Origin: Bradyrhizobium diazoefficiens USDA 110
GTDB taxonomy: Bacteria > Pseudomonadota > Alphaproteobacteria > Rhizobiales > Xanthobacteraceae
Reading direction: 5' to 3'
NCBI RefSeq assembly: GCF_000011365.1
Contig: NC_004463.1
Location: 4,946,001 to 5,010,000 of the forward strand
DNA: 64,000 nt
This document shows, in pieces, positions 27,702 through 37,661 of the stretch; within the stretch, counting starts at the first letter, position 1; the number at the start of each line of letters is the position of its first letter. A program made the position numbers and the translations under genes. The notes beneath the pieces were generated by a model. It saw only the letters and a program-made list of their open reading frames with translations, was not told where the DNA came from and searched no databases.

Positions 27702-29072
27702 ATGGCAAGTGAAATTCTGATTGTCGATGATGAGGCCGATATTCGGGATCTCGTTGCGGGCATCCTCGAGGACGAGGGGTTCGTCACCCGGACTGCACGC
27801 GACAGCGACTCGGCCCTGGCCGAAATCGCCAACCGCAGGCCGCATCTGGTGTTCCTCGACATCTGGCTCCAGGGCTCCAAGCTCGACGGCTTGCAGCTCC
27901 TGGAGCAGGTCAAGAAGGACAATGCCGACCTGCCGGTCGTGATGATCTCCGGCCACGGCAACATCGAGACCGCGGTCGCCGCAATCAAGCGTGGCGCCTA
28001 CGACTTCATCGAGAAGCCGTTCAAGGCGGACCGGCTGATCCTGGTCGCCAACCGAGCGCTGGAGAACTCGCGGCTCAAGCGCGAGGTCAAGGAGCTGAAG
28101 CAGCTCGCACCGAGTGCAAGCTCGCTGGTCGGCCGCTCGCCCAGCATGAACCAGCTGCGCCAGACCATCGAGCGCGCGGCCAAGGCCAACAGCCGCATCC
28201 TGATCGTCGGCCCCGCCGGCGCCGGCAAGGAGCTGACTGCGCGCACGCTGCACACGGCCTCGGGCCGCGCCGACGGTCCCTTCGTCGTCATCAACGCCGC
28301 CGCGATCACGCCCGAGCGCATGGAGCACGAGCTGTTCGGCGTCGAGCAGTCCAATGGCGAGCAGCCGCGCAAGCCGGGCGCGCTCGAAGAGGCGCATGGC
28401 GGTACGCTGTTCATCGACGAGATCGCGGACATGCCGCGCGAGACCCAGAACAAGATCTTGCGCGTGCTGGTCGAGCAGTCGTTCCAGCGCGTCGGCGGCA
28501 CCGGCAAAGTGCAGGTCGACGTGCGCATCATCTCCTCGACGGCGCGCAACCTGGAGGAGGAGATCGCGGCCGGCCATTTCCGCGAGGACCTCTATCATCG
28601 CCTCTCGGTCGTGCCGATCCGCGTGCCCGCACTCTCGGAGCGGCGCGAGGATATTCCGGAGCTGATCGACTACTTCATGGAGCAGATCTCGGCCGGCAGC
28701 GGCCTGCCCAAGCGGCAGATCGGACAGGACGCGATGGCAGTGCTGCAATCGCATGTCTGGCCCGGCAATGTGCGCCAGCTCCGCAACAACGTTGAAAGAG
28801 TCATGATTCTGGCCGCGGGCGGACCGGAGGTCATCATCACCGCCGACATGCTGCCGCAGGACGTCGGCTCGATGGTGCCGGCGATGCCGACCAGCAACAA
28901 TGGCGAGCACATCATGGGCCTGCCGTTGCGCGAAGCGCGCGAAGTGTTCGAGCGCGACTATTTGATTGCACAGATCAGCCGTTTTTCAGGAAATATTTCT
29001 CGCACGGCTGAGTTCGTTGGCATGGAACGGTCGGCACTGCATCGAAAGCTGAAGGCACTCGGCGTCGGTTAG
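27702..29072 (+). CDS. ntrX: Response regulator NtrX
   Basis: 456 aa: receiver domain with phosphorylation site Asp53 (FLDIWLQGSKLDG), AAA+ domain with a degenerate Walker A (GPAGAGKE) and Walker B (GGTLFIDEIADMP), and a Fis-type helix-turn-helix (ISRTAEFVGMERSALHRKLK). The GAFTGA loop needed for sigma-54 contact is missing: FGVEQSNGEQPRKPGALEEA replaces it. That agrees with NtrX acting as a sigma-54-independent regulator. Cotranscribed with ntrY. The next 289 bp, leading to hfq, show no supported gene. Confidence 0.96.
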   Translation: MASEILIVDDEADIRDLVAGILEDEGFVTRTARDSDSALAEIANRRPHLVFLDIWLQGSKLDGLQLLEQVKKDNADLPVVMISGHGNIETAVAAIKRGAYDFIEKPFKADRLILVANRALENSRLKREVKELKQLAPSASSLVGRSPSMNQLRQTIERAAKANSRILIVGPAGAGKELTARTLHTASGRADGPFVVINAAAITPERMEHELFGVEQSNGEQPRKPGALEEAHGGTLFIDEIADMPRETQNKILRVLVEQSFQRVGGTGKVQVDVRIISSTARNLEEEIAAGHFREDLYHRLSVVPIRVPALSERREDIPELIDYFMEQISAGSGLPKRQIGQDAMAVLQSHVWPGNVRQLRNNVERVMILAAGGPEVIITADMLPQDVGSMVPAMPTSNNGEHIMGLPLREAREVFERDYLIAQISRFSGNISRTAEFVGMERSALHRKLKALGVG

Positions 29073-29361
29073 AACGCTGCGAGCGAATTGGATACCGGTC
29101 CGCATACAGAAATGGCCGCGACGTCGTGGCGGCTCGTCAGGGATAAGCGAGGAAAATCATCGATTTCCGTAGTTTTTCGGGGCAATAGGGCATGGGCTGC
29201 CGCGTGAAGCGGCTTGCCTAATATCCCGACCTGTCCTCTAATCGAACCGCTGTTCCTCCGAGGGGGATCTCATGAGGAGCGGCAACCGGAAGAGGCCCCG
29301 AATTTCACAAAGAGGGCCGCAACCGGTGCAATAAAAAGAAACTCAAAGCGAGAAAAAAACA

Positions 29362-29610
29362 ATGGCGGCAGACCGCGCACAAAACCTACAGGACACCTTC
29401 CTTAATCACGTTCGCAAAACCAAGACGCCACTGACGATCTTTCTGGTCAACGGAGTGAAGCTCCAGGGCATCGTGACCTGGTTCGACAATTTCTGTTTGC
29501 TGCTTCGGCGCGACGGTCACTCGCAGCTCGTCTACAAGCATGCGATCTCGACCATCATGCCGGGCGCTCCGATCCAGCTGTTCGAAGGCGGCGAGGATCA
29601 GCCGGCTTGA
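29362..29610 (+). CDS. hfq: RNA chaperone Hfq
   Basis: 82 aa. Sm1 motif ([20 protein letters not shown]) and Sm2 motif ([10 protein letters not shown]) are intact, with the rim arginines in [10 protein letters not shown]. Hfq forms a hexameric ring pairing small RNAs with mRNAs; in rhizobia it also controls nifA expression. The C-terminal tail is short, as in alphaproteobacteria. hflX follows after 11 bp, the conserved hfq-hflX order. Confidence 0.98.
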   Translation: MAADRAQNLQDTFLNHVRKTKTPLTIFLVNGVKLQGIVTWFDNFCLLLRRDGHSQLVYKHAISTIMPGAPIQLFEGGEDQPA

Positions 29611-29621
29611 GAGTGACCTGA

Positions 29622-31004
29622 TTGGAACCCCGGAATTTCGACGGGGATGCCGACCGTTCGCGGCCGGCAGGGGCTAAGCAAACGGGGCGGGTGCTTGTCA
29701 TCGGCCCCTACTTGCGTGTGCGCGCGGGCGGTACCGACGCGCAATCGGAAAGCCATGTCGTGCGTGACGCCGAGGCCCGGCTCGATGAAGCCGCGGGCCT
29801 CGCGCGCGCGATCGATCTCATCATCGCCGACGCCATCATCGCGCCGATCAGCCAGATCCGTCCCGCCACCTATATCGGCAAGGGCAAGGTCGAGGAGATC
29901 GCCGCGCTGGCCAAGAGCCTCGACGTCGAGCTCGTGGTGATGGATTGCGCGCTGGCGCCGATCCAGCAGCGCAACCTCGAGAAGGAGCTGCACGCCAAGG
30001 TGCTCGACCGCACCGGCCTGATCCTGGAAATCTTCGGCCGCCGCGCCAAGACCAAGGAAGGCTCGCTCCAGGTCGAGCTCGCGCATCTCAACTACCAGCG
30101 CTCGCGCCTTGTGCGATCCTGGACCCATCTGGAACGCCAGCGCGGCGGTTTCGGCTTCATGGGCGGTCCCGGCGAGACGCAGATCGAGGCCGACCGCCGC
30201 CTGATCCAGGAGCGCATCTCCAAGCTCGAGGGCGAACTGAAGAAGGTGCAGGCGACGCGGCGGCTGCATCGCGCCGGGCGCCAGCGCGTGCCGTATCGCG
30301 TCGTCGCATTGGTCGGCTACACCAATGCCGGCAAGTCGACGCTGTTCAACCGCCTGACGCGCGCCGACGTGCAGGCCGCCGACATGCTGTTTGCAACCCT
30401 CGATCCGACCCTGCGCGCGCTCACCCTGCCGCATGGCGGCAAGGCGATGCTGTCCGACACCGTCGGCTTCATCTCCAATCTGCCGACGCAGCTCATCGCC
30501 GCCTTCCGCGCCACGCTGGAGGAGGTGCTGGAAGCCGACGTCATCCTGCATGTCCGCGATATCTCGCATGAGGACGCCGAGGCGCAGCAGAGCGACGTCG
30601 ACGCGGTGCTGCGCCAGCTCGGCATCAATCCCGACGATTCCGGCCGCATCATCGAGGTCTGGAACAAGATCGACCGTTACGACGCCGAGCAGCGCGAAGA
30701 GCTCTTGAACATCGCCGCGCGCAGGCCGGAGGATCATCCGGCGATGCTGGTCTCGGCCGTGTCAGGCGAGGGGGTCGACGCGCTGCTCGCCGCGATCGAG
30801 GAGCGGCTTGCGGCCAAACGCACCACGCTCGATCTCTCGATCGACGCCGGCGACGGTGCCGGAATCAGCTGGCTGCACCGCAATTCCGAGGTGCTGACCA
30901 AGGAGCTGCACGACGGCCGCTTCGACATGACCGTGCGGGTGGACGAGACCAAGCGCGATATCGTGGTGAACCGGTTCGACGCCGTGCCGCGTCTGTCGGC
31001 GTAA
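29622..31004 (+). CDS. hflX: Ribosome-associated GTPase HflX
   Basis: 460 aa. N-terminal HflX domain (RVLVIGPYLRV; ATYIGKGKVEEIAALA), the helical linker with GGFGFMGGPGETQIEADRRL, and the G domain: G1 GYTNAGKSTLFN, G3 DTVGFI, G4 NKID. HflX rescues stalled 70S ribosomes under heat stress. Start chosen at TTG 29622 (then EPRNFDGDADRSRP), 11 bp after hfq; the family-like sequence begins near GRVLVIGPY so a later start would also keep the domain. Followed by a GC-rich hairpin. Confidence 0.95.
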   Translation: MEPRNFDGDADRSRPAGAKQTGRVLVIGPYLRVRAGGTDAQSESHVVRDAEARLDEAAGLARAIDLIIADAIIAPISQIRPATYIGKGKVEEIAALAKSLDVELVVMDCALAPIQQRNLEKELHAKVLDRTGLILEIFGRRAKTKEGSLQVELAHLNYQRSRLVRSWTHLERQRGGFGFMGGPGETQIEADRRLIQERISKLEGELKKVQATRRLHRAGRQRVPYRVVALVGYTNAGKSTLFNRLTRADVQAADMLFATLDPTLRALTLPHGGKAMLSDTVGFISNLPTQLIAAFRATLEEVLEADVILHVRDISHEDAEAQQSDVDAVLRQLGINPDDSGRIIEVWNKIDRYDAEQREELLNIAARRPEDHPAMLVSAVSGEGVDALLAAIEERLAAKRTTLDLSIDAGDGAGISWLHRNSEVLTKELHDGRFDMTVRVDETKRDIVVNRFDAVPRLSA

Positions 31005-31018
31005 GCCACGCTTCGCGT

Positions 31019-31044
31019 CCCGGATTGCGCTTCGCTCCGACCGG
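31019..31044. repeat. GC-rich hairpin repeat between hflX and GNAT gene
   Basis: CCCGG (31019-31023) and CCGGG (31040-31044) enclose a loop with GCGCTTCGCTCC; the flank GGGCTACG also occurs next to the hairpin at 19017-19042. It sits between two convergent genes and may end both transcripts. Confidence 0.55.
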
Positions 31045-31061
31045 GCTACGAACCGAGAAGA

Positions 31062-31520
31062 TCACTTGGACAGGTCGAGGCGCATGAACTGGTTGTGCGG
31101 GCTCGCCTGATAGTCAGCGAACGGCTCGCAGGATACGAAACCGGCGCTCCGGTACAGCGAGATGGCGGGAGCGTGCAGCGGCGCTGTGCCCGTCTCCAAA
31201 CTGAGTTGCTGATATCCTCGCTTGCGGCCCTCGGCAATGATGTGGTGCAGCAGAGCGCGTCCGACCCCGCTACGCCGCGCAGTGGGCGCAGCGCGCATCG
31301 ACTTCACTTCGCCGTGCGTCTCATCCAATTGCTTCAAAGCCCCGAATCCAGCCAGCACATCACCCTGCCAGGCCGTCCAGAACGTGACGCTCGCAGCCGA
31401 AAGACCGCTCGCGTCCAGCGCCTGCGCATGCTCGCCCATGACGCTGCGGAGCTCTTCCAGATGATGCGCCAACAAATAGGCGACATAGGGGGCCGTCGGA
31501 TCGTCCTGCCTGATTTCCAC
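31062..31520 (-). CDS. GNAT-family N-acetyltransferase
   Basis: 152 aa. GEVKSMRAAPTARRSGVGRA is GNAT motif A with the acetyl-CoA pyrophosphate loop (RRSGVG), followed by LLHHIIAEGRKRGYQQLSLE and the C-terminal YRSAGFVSCEPFADY. Most like the PhnO/YsnE-type small acetyltransferases; the acceptor substrate is unknown. It starts 15 bp after the mazG stop and is probably cotranscribed with it. Confidence 0.9.
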   Translation of the reverse strand: MEIRQDDPTAPYVAYLLAHHLEELRSVMGEHAQALDASGLSAASVTFWTAWQGDVLAGFGALKQLDETHGEVKSMRAAPTARRSGVGRALLHHIIAEGRKRGYQQLSLETGTAPLHAPAISLYRSAGFVSCEPFADYQASPHNQFMRLDLSK

Positions 31521-31535
31521 GTCGCGCCCCCCGCA

Positions 31536-32354
31536 TCAGATTGCCGTCTTCGCCGCATTCCACAGCGCGTCCATTTCCGCCAGCGACGCCTGCTCCAGCG
31601 TCCGGCCCTGCGCTTCCAGAGAGCGCTCGATATAGGCAAAGCGGCGCTCGAACTTTGCGTTGGTCGCGCGCAGCGCGGCTTCCGGATCGGCATCGACATG
31701 GCGGGCGAGGTTGACGAGGGCGAACATCAAATCGCCGGTCTCTTCGGCGATCTCCTGCTTGTCATTGCGATCCAGCGCGGCCTCGATCTCGTCGGCTTCC
31801 TCGCGGATTTTTGCCAGCACCGCGCGCGGGTCGTTCCAGTCGAAGCCGACGGTGGAGGCCTTGCGCTGCAGCTCCATGGCGCGGGTCAGCGCAGGCTGGC
31901 CGGCCTTCACGCCCGAGAGCAGGGATTTGTGCGACGGAGCTTCCTCCGGCGGCCGGCGCGCAGCGCGCTCGGCTTTCTCCTCGGCCTTGATGCGGTCCCA
32001 GACTTCCTTGACGTGGGAGGAGGCGAGATTGCCGTCCTTGTCGGCGAAGACATGGGGATGCCGCCGGATCATCTTGCGGGTGATGGCCTCGACCACGTCT
32101 CCAAAGGCGAACGCGTTCTGCTCCGAAGCCATCTGGGCGTGGAACACGACCTGGAGCAGGAGGTCGCCGAGCTCTTCACGCAAATCGTCGAGATCGCCGC
32201 GGGTGATGGCGTCCACCACCTCATAGGCTTCCTCGATCGTGTAGGGCGCGATGGTCGCAAAATTCTGCTCGAGGTCCCAGGGACAGCCGGTCACCGGCGT
32301 GCGCAGCGCGGCCATGATCTCGATCAGGCGGGAAATGTCGCGGGAAGGGGTCAT
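31536..32354 (-). CDS. mazG: Nucleoside triphosphate pyrophosphohydrolase MazG
   Basis: 272 aa with two MazG domains. In the first, [20 protein letters not shown] and the metal-binding [17 protein letters not shown] are present; in the second [14 protein letters not shown] then [17 protein letters not shown]. It hydrolyses noncanonical NTPs to NMPs plus PPi. ATG 32354 ([18 protein letters not shown]) fits the family start; a longer frame from 32501 would run into the divergent queC gene. Downstream is the GNAT gene. Confidence 0.95.
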
Positions 32355-32482
32355 TGCGGGCCATTGCTCCTGGGTCTCCAGCCTTATGCCAAAAGCGGCC
32401 CGCCGATCCCAGCGCGGCGCGACGGAACGGGCCGATTTCCACCGATTGGCGGGCCCGTTCCGCAGTGCTAAAGCGCGGGGCC

Positions 32483-33196
32483 ATGAGTGACGCATTTTCA
32501 TCCGAAACCGCCCTGGTGCTGTTCTCCGGCGGGCAGGACTCCACCACCTGCCTTGCCTGGGCGCTCAGCCGCTTCGCGCGCGTCGAGACGCTGGGGTTCG
32601 ACTACGGCCAGCGCCATGCTGTTGAGCTCGCTTGCCGTGATCGTCTGTTCGATGGCCTCAAGGGCCTGCGCGCGGATTGGGCGGACAAGCTCGGCGAGAG
32701 CCACACGCTGTCGATCCCGACCTTAGCCGCGATCTCGGACACGGCGCTGACGCGCGACGTCGCGATCGCGATGGGCGCGGACGGCCTGCCCAACACCTTC
32801 GTGCCCGGCCGCAATCTGGTGTTCCTCACCTTTGCCGCGGCGCTGGCCTACCGGCGCGGCATCACCCACATCGTCGGCGGCATGTGCGAGACCGATTATT
32901 CCGGCTACCCCGATTGCCGCGACGAGACCGTCCGCGCCATGCAGGCCGCGCTCTCGCTCGGCATGGCCCGTAAATTCGAGCTGCATACGCCCCTGATGTG
33001 GATCGACAAGGCCGCGACGTGGAAGCTCGCGCATGACCTCGGCGGCGAGGGCCTCGTCGATCTCATCCGCGAACAGTCGCACACCTGCTATCTCGGCGAA
33101 CGCGGCGCGCAGCATGAGTGGGGATACGGCTGCGGCGAGTGCCCGGCGTGCAGCCTGCGGGCGAAGGGGTGGAACGAGTACGTGGCGCACAGGTAG
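32483..33196 (+). CDS. queC: 7-cyano-7-deazaguanine synthase QueC
   Basis: 237 aa. PP-loop ATPase motif SGGQDS (15-20), [10 protein letters not shown], and a C-terminal zinc site Cys202, Cys217, Cys220, Cys223 (CGECPAC). It converts 7-carboxy-7-deazaguanine to preQ0 for queuosine. ATG 32483 ([20 protein letters not shown]) fits; the frame extends upstream to 32354 without similarity. No other que gene is adjacent. Followed by a palindromic repeat. Confidence 0.97.
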
Positions 33197-33211
33197 CGTC
33201 TCAAACTCCAC

Positions 33212-33298
33212 CGTCATAGCGAGGAGCTCTTGCGACGAAGCAATCCAGAATCCCTCCGCGGAAAGATTCTGGATTGCTTCGCTGCGCTCGCAATGACG
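33212..33298. repeat. Palindromic repeat, family A copy 2
   Basis: Ends CGTCATAGCGAG and CTCGCAATGACG; inner arms GACGAAGCAATCCAGAAT and ATTCTGGATTGCTTCG. Closely matches the element at 13387-13472, including the GGAGC(C/T)CTTGCGACGAAG and TCCGCGGA blocks. It lies between convergent queC and the nitrile hydratase operon. Confidence 0.85.
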
Positions 33299-33311
33299 GG
33301 TGTGGTGCGAC

Positions 33312-33689
33312 CTACCTAAAATCCTCCGGCTTCAGCTCAATCGGCCTGCCGTGCGGCGTCCTGTCGGCGGCGTGGTCCCAGGCGTCGCGGTAGCGGTGCA
33401 GCGTCTCCGTGGATGCGACACCCTTGCGTGCGACGAGCCCCTCCAGCGTAGCGAGCCAGTGCAGGTAGTAGGTTTCGCCCGTATCGGGGTCGCCGGCGGC
33501 CTGCGCGCGCTTGATCTCGGAGGCCAAGGCTGCGGCCCATTCCGGCCAGGTGAACACGCCGCGCTCGTGCAGGCTCAAGGCCATCGCGAACGCATGGGCC
33601 TCCCAGGGCGCGCGGAACACCGGGCCGTCGTCATCGCGCGGAATGCTCGGAATGGCCGCGGTCGCGGCGGCAGCAAGCGTGCTGCTCAT
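33312..33689 (-). CDS. Nitrile hydratase accessory (activator) protein
   Basis: 125 aa. GPVFRAPWEAHAFAMALSLH and FTWPEWAAALASEIKRAQAA, then TYYLHWLATLEGLVARKG match the small NHase beta-N-terminal-like accessory proteins (P14K type) that bring cobalt and oxidise the active-site cysteines of the alpha subunit. ATG 33689 overlaps the beta-subunit stop (ATGA). Last gene of the three-gene operon. Confidence 0.9.
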   Translation of the reverse strand: MSSTLAAAATAAIPSIPRDDDGPVFRAPWEAHAFAMALSLHERGVFTWPEWAAALASEIKRAQAAGDPDTGETYYLHWLATLEGLVARKGVASTETLHRYRDAWDHAADRTPHGRPIELKPEDFR

Positions 33690-34348
33690 CACGCCAGGTC
33701 CAGATACGGCTCGAACGCGTCGATCGAGACCTTCGAGGTCGGATCGCCATCCGCGCCCCAGAGATCGCTGCCCTCGAACACGACCGTGTAGAGCCATTGC
33801 GGATTTTCGCCGAGCTCCATCGCCGCCGAATCCGGAAAGACGTGGCAGCCATGGTTGAGCTCGACCACGCCGACATGGCCGCGGACATAGCGCGGCAGCC
33901 GCGTGTGCGTCGCCGGATGGATATTTTTCGCCCGCACGCGATCGCCGATGTTGAATTTCGCTGGCGCCGGGGCAGGGCGGGCGAACTTGCCGCGCACCAT
34001 GACGCGCTCGACGTTGGCGAGGTCGAACTTGCCATGCTTGAGCGCCTTCGCAGGCTGGATCGCGTGGCCGGCGGCGACCTCCTCGCGGGTGAGGTAGCCC
34101 TTCTCGATCAGCATCTCCTCGAGACCGAGAAACCATTTCTTGTAATAGGAGCTTGACAGGTACACATCCGGCGGCAGCGTCTCGCGATAGAAGCGCGAGG
34201 TGTCGATGTTGAAGGCGCCGGCGGCGCCCATCGCGCGCACCATGGCGAGAACGCGGGATTCCCATTCCTCGTGAAACATCGGTTCGTTCGGCTCGGGCTC
34301 GACCTTGCCGAACCCGTCCATGCCGCCCATGTCGTGCACGCCGTTCAT
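33689..34348 (-). CDS. nthB: Nitrile hydratase subunit beta
   Basis: 219 aa: [20 protein letters not shown] is the hallmark N-terminus; [20 protein letters not shown] and [20 protein letters not shown], then the C-terminal SH3-like part with [20 protein letters not shown]. Pairs with alpha to hydrate nitriles to amides in the cytoplasm. ATG 34348 overlaps the alpha-subunit stop by four bases. Length is normal. Confidence 0.95.
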   Translation of the reverse strand: MNGVHDMGGMDGFGKVEPEPNEPMFHEEWESRVLAMVRAMGAAGAFNIDTSRFYRETLPPDVYLSSSYYKKWFLGLEEMLIEKGYLTREEVAAGHAIQPAKALKHGKFDLANVERVMVRGKFARPAPAPAKFNIGDRVRAKNIHPATHTRLPRYVRGHVGVVELNHGCHVFPDSAAMELGENPQWLYTVVFEGSDLWGADGDPTSKVSIDAFEPYLDLA

Positions 34349-34971
34349 GACGGCGCTCCCGGCGTCTTGGGGAATCCGGTGCCGATCATGGAATCGCGCG
34401 TGACGAGCTCGGCGAGCTGCTCCTCGCTCCAGCCCTCCGTACCCCCGGGCCGCATCGGCAGCACCAGGAAGCGCGTCTCGGCGGTGGAATCCCAGACGCG
34501 AACTTCGATATCCTTGGGCAGCGCGACGCCGAAATCGGCGAGCACGCCGCGCGGGTCCTTCACCGCGCGCGAACGGTAGGGCGCGGCCTTGTACCAGACC
34601 GGCGGCAGCCCAAGCATTTCCCAGGGGTAGCAGGAGCACAGCGTGCACACGACCATGTTGTGCCGCTGCGGCGTGTTCTCGACCACGACGAGATGGTCGC
34701 CGACGCGGCTGACATGGCCGAGCGTGCCGATCGCCTTCGAGCCATCCTCGAGCAGCGCCTGCTTGAAGGCCGGATCGGTCCAGGCCTTGGCGACGACGCG
34801 CGCGCCGTTGTGCGGGCCGATCCTGGTCTCGTAGGCCTGGATGATGGCATCGAGCGCGGCCGGCTCGACATAGCCTTTTTCCGTCAAAATCGTCTCGAGC
34901 GCGCGCACGCGCAGCTCGGTCTCGGACAGTTCGGAATGGTCGTGATCGTGGTGATGATGATGGTCGCTCAT
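34345..34971 (-). CDS. nthA: Nitrile hydratase subunit alpha, cobalt type
   Basis: 208 aa. The metal claw CTLCSC (Cys109, Cys112, Ser113, Cys114) has Thr at the second position, as in cobalt enzymes (iron enzymes have Ser). [20 protein letters not shown] and [20 protein letters not shown] are family blocks. The N-terminus carries an unusual His run ([14 protein letters not shown]) that might bind cobalt; inference. First gene of alpha-beta-activator with ATGA overlaps. No amidase gene is adjacent. It is divergent from the beta-barrel-like gene 62 bp away. Confidence 0.96.
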   Translation of the reverse strand: MSDHHHHHDHDHSELSETELRVRALETILTEKGYVEPAALDAIIQAYETRIGPHNGARVVAKAWTDPAFKQALLEDGSKAIGTLGHVSRVGDHLVVVENTPQRHNMVVCTLCSCYPWEMLGLPPVWYKAAPYRSRAVKDPRGVLADFGVALPKDIEVRVWDSTAETRFLVLPMRPGGTEGWSEEQLAELVTRDSMIGTGFPKTPGAPS

Positions 34972-35033
34972 GGACGGAAGATAGTCCCAGAATCCGGGCC
35001 TTGTCGAGGCGAAGACTCTGCTAACATCGGGCC

Positions 35034-35792
35034 ATGGGATGGGCTGCACGAACCGGAATAACCGCCGCAATCGCGGCTCTTGTCGTATTCGCAGCGCAGG
35101 ATGCGCGCGCCGCGAATGGCGCCTATGCGGTGGATGCCGCCGACATCTCGGAGGTCGGCTCCTGCAAGGTCGAAAGCTGGCTGTCGACGGCTTCAAACAC
35201 CGATGTCGAGGCAGTCGCCAATCCCTCCTGCGTCGTCGATCCTTTCAGGCCGATCGAGCTGAGCATGCAGACCATCCGGGCCCGCAGCGACGGCGACTGG
35301 AGCACGACGGTCGCTCCGAAAGCCAAGACGAATTTCGTCCCGACCGGCATCGGCCGGTGGGGATTGTCGGCTTATGGCGGCGGATCATTCGATGCGGCGA
35401 CCGGCGAGGCGCTGTCCGCCTTTGCCGTCATCCCCGCGACCTTTCGCCTGTCCGAGACCATGCGCGTCAACGTCAATGGCGGCTGGCTCTGGGATCGCAC
35501 GGTCGATCGCCACTATCTGACCTATGGCATCGGCTTCGACTGGAAGTTCACCGACACGTTGCAGTGGACGATCGAGGCCTTCGGCCAGGCCGGCGCGTCC
35601 GAGATCGCGAGCGTCGTGCAGCCGCGCTTCCAGACCGGCGTCCGCTACCGGCCGAACGAGATATTCTCCGTCGACGTGATCTACGGCCGCAACATCACCG
35701 GCGAGAACGCCAACTGGATCACCATCGGGACCACCATCCGGTTTCCGGTCCGCGGCAGCGAGCCCGAGCACCGGCGCACCGGGCATCTGTGA
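35034..35792 (+). CDS. Exported protein, probably outer-membrane beta-barrel
   Basis: 252 aa. Signal peptide ([19 protein letters not shown]), then alternating hydrophobic/polar strands with aromatic girdles ([60 protein letters not shown]) and end [16 protein letters not shown]. No transporter signature. Two Cys near the N-terminus (GSCKVES, NPSCVV) may form a disulfide. I do not recognise a specific family. It is divergent from nitrile hydratase, which may or may not be related. Confidence 0.75.
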   Translation: MGWAARTGITAAIAALVVFAAQDARAANGAYAVDAADISEVGSCKVESWLSTASNTDVEAVANPSCVVDPFRPIELSMQTIRARSDGDWSTTVAPKAKTNFVPTGIGRWGLSAYGGGSFDAATGEALSAFAVIPATFRLSETMRVNVNGGWLWDRTVDRHYLTYGIGFDWKFTDTLQWTIEAFGQAGASEIASVVQPRFQTGVRYRPNEIFSVDVIYGRNITGENANWITIGTTIRFPVRGSEPEHRRTGHL

Positions 35793-35935
35793 CACCAGGG
35801 AAAATCAGGCGCCGGGCGGCAGAACCGGCGTCAAGCCATTGATCGCGCCGCGGACAGTCCTTATACGCCGCGCAGGGACAAAGGCGGCCCGGCCAACGGG
35901 CGGCACGACGCAACGACAATCGAGGGGGAGGGCCC

Positions 35936-37408
35936 ATGGCCGCGAGCTCACAGGCACCTGAGGCGAAAGGGTTTCGCTGGAAACTGATCGCACCGCTCGT
36001 GGTGTGGCTGGCGATCTATCTGTGGCCGGTGCCATCAGGGCTCAACGTCAATCAATGGCATTATTTTGCGGTGTTCGCGGCCGTCATCACCGGGCTCATC
36101 CTGGAATCGATGCCGGTCGGCGCGGTCGGCCTGATCGGACTGACGGTCGCCGGCGTCGGCGGCTATATCGATCCCGATCCGACCAAGTCGCTGCGCTGGA
36201 TGCTGGCGGGCTTTGCCGAGAGCACGGTGTGGCTGATCGTCGGCGCCTTCGTGTTCTCGATCGGCTATCGCAAGAGCCAGCTCGGCCGGCGCATCGCGCT
36301 GGTGCTGGTGCAAAAGCTCGGCAGCAACACGCTCGGCCTCGGCTATGCGGTCGCGATGTCGGACTTCCTGCTCGCGCCGGCAACGCCCTCCAACACCGCG
36401 CGCAGCGGCGGCATCGTCTATCCCATCATCAGCAACATCCCGCGCATCTATGGCTCCGAGCCGGGACCGACCGCCGGCAGGATCGGCACCTATGTGATGT
36501 GGACCGCGTTCGCGGCGACCGCGGTCACCAGCTCGCTGTTCTTCACCGCGCTCGCGCCCAATGCGGCGGCGCTCGCCATCGCCAAGAAGACCGTCGGGGT
36601 CGAGGTGAGCTGGGGCCAGTGGTTCATCGGCTTTGCGCCGCTCGGCATCCTCCTGATGATCCTCGTCCCGCTGCTCAGCTATCCGGTGTGCCGGCCCGAA
36701 GTGAAGCGCAGCCCGGAAATCGCCGAATGGGCGGCCAAGGAGCTCAGCGAGATGGGCCCGATGTCGCGCAACGAATGGATCATGCTGGCGCTGATCGTGC
36801 TCGCGATGTTCCTGTGGATCGCGGGCTCCAGCCCGGACATCAACGTGCCGCTGCTCGGCTCGAACTTCGTCAACGCCACCACCGTCGTCTTCATCGTGAT
36901 CTCGTTGATGCTGGTCACGGGCGTGATCGAGTTTGCCGACATCGTCAGCGAGAAGAGCGCCTGGGAGGTGTTCTTCTATTTCACCTCGCTGCTGACGCTG
37001 GCCTCGGGCCTCAACGAGATCGGCTTCATCAAATGGTTCGCGACCGAGTACGCAAAGCCGCTCGCCGGGCTGTCGCCGTCGACCGCGATGATCCTGCTGG
37101 TCGCGCTGTTCTTCTGGATCCACTATTTCTTCTCCAGCATCACCTCGCATGCCGCCGCCGTGCTGCCTGTCGTGCTCGCGGTCGGCTCGGGCATTCCCGG
37201 CCTGCCGGTTACGACGCTCGCCATGCTCTGCATGTATTCGCTCGGCCTGATGGGGGTGATCTCGCCTTACGCCACGGGGCCGGCGCCGATGTATTTCGGC
37301 AGCGGCTATATCGGGAAGGGCCAGTTCTGGGGTTTTGGCCTGATCTTCGGGCTGCTCTATTTCGCAGGCCTTCTGCTGATCGTGCTGCCCTGGTTGCAGG
37401 TCCGCTAA
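35936..37408 (+). CDS. DASS/SLC13-family anion:Na+ symporter
   Basis: 490 aa with about 11-12 membrane segments. The SNT-type motif is seen in LLAPATPSNTARSGGIVYPI, and the second half has IHYFFSSITSHAAAVLPVVL and GLMGVISPYATGPAPMYFGS, the paired hairpin motifs of CitT/YbhI-type carriers. It probably moves di- or tricarboxylates or related organic anions; substrate cannot be decided. GAGGGGGAGGGCCC before ATG 35936 is a good ribosome site. No catabolic neighbours point to a substrate. Confidence 0.93.
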   Translation: MAASSQAPEAKGFRWKLIAPLVVWLAIYLWPVPSGLNVNQWHYFAVFAAVITGLILESMPVGAVGLIGLTVAGVGGYIDPDPTKSLRWMLAGFAESTVWLIVGAFVFSIGYRKSQLGRRIALVLVQKLGSNTLGLGYAVAMSDFLLAPATPSNTARSGGIVYPIISNIPRIYGSEPGPTAGRIGTYVMWTAFAATAVTSSLFFTALAPNAAALAIAKKTVGVEVSWGQWFIGFAPLGILLMILVPLLSYPVCRPEVKRSPEIAEWAAKELSEMGPMSRNEWIMLALIVLAMFLWIAGSSPDINVPLLGSNFVNATTVVFIVISLMLVTGVIEFADIVSEKSAWEVFFYFTSLLTLASGLNEIGFIKWFATEYAKPLAGLSPSTAMILLVALFFWIHYFFSSITSHAAAVLPVVLAVGSGIPGLPVTTLAMLCMYSLGLMGVISPYATGPAPMYFGSGYIGKGQFWGFGLIFGLLYFAGLLLIVLPWLQVR

Positions 37409-37661
37409 GCCGGGCGAGACTGATGCCCCCGGCAGATGAATTTTCTTCGCCGGGGCGGGATTTGGAAAACTTCGTCCAACTCCCTGCAAATATCTGACAT
37501 TGCAAGAAAGACCCGTTCGGGCGATGGTGCATGTTGCGGTGCAGCGCGCTCCACCCGGGCGCCCGGTCGCAGTTTCATTCCCCGTCGCGCGATGCGACCT
37601 GGTTCCCGTGCGCCCCCTGGGACACGCGGCAAGCGAACTATTGTACAAGAAGGCCGCCACC

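Noticed and set aside
37409..37661. SAM riboswitch before metN
   Set aside because: The leader lacks the SAM-II and SAM/SAH core sequences I looked for; only a short GC stem near the ribosome site is seen.
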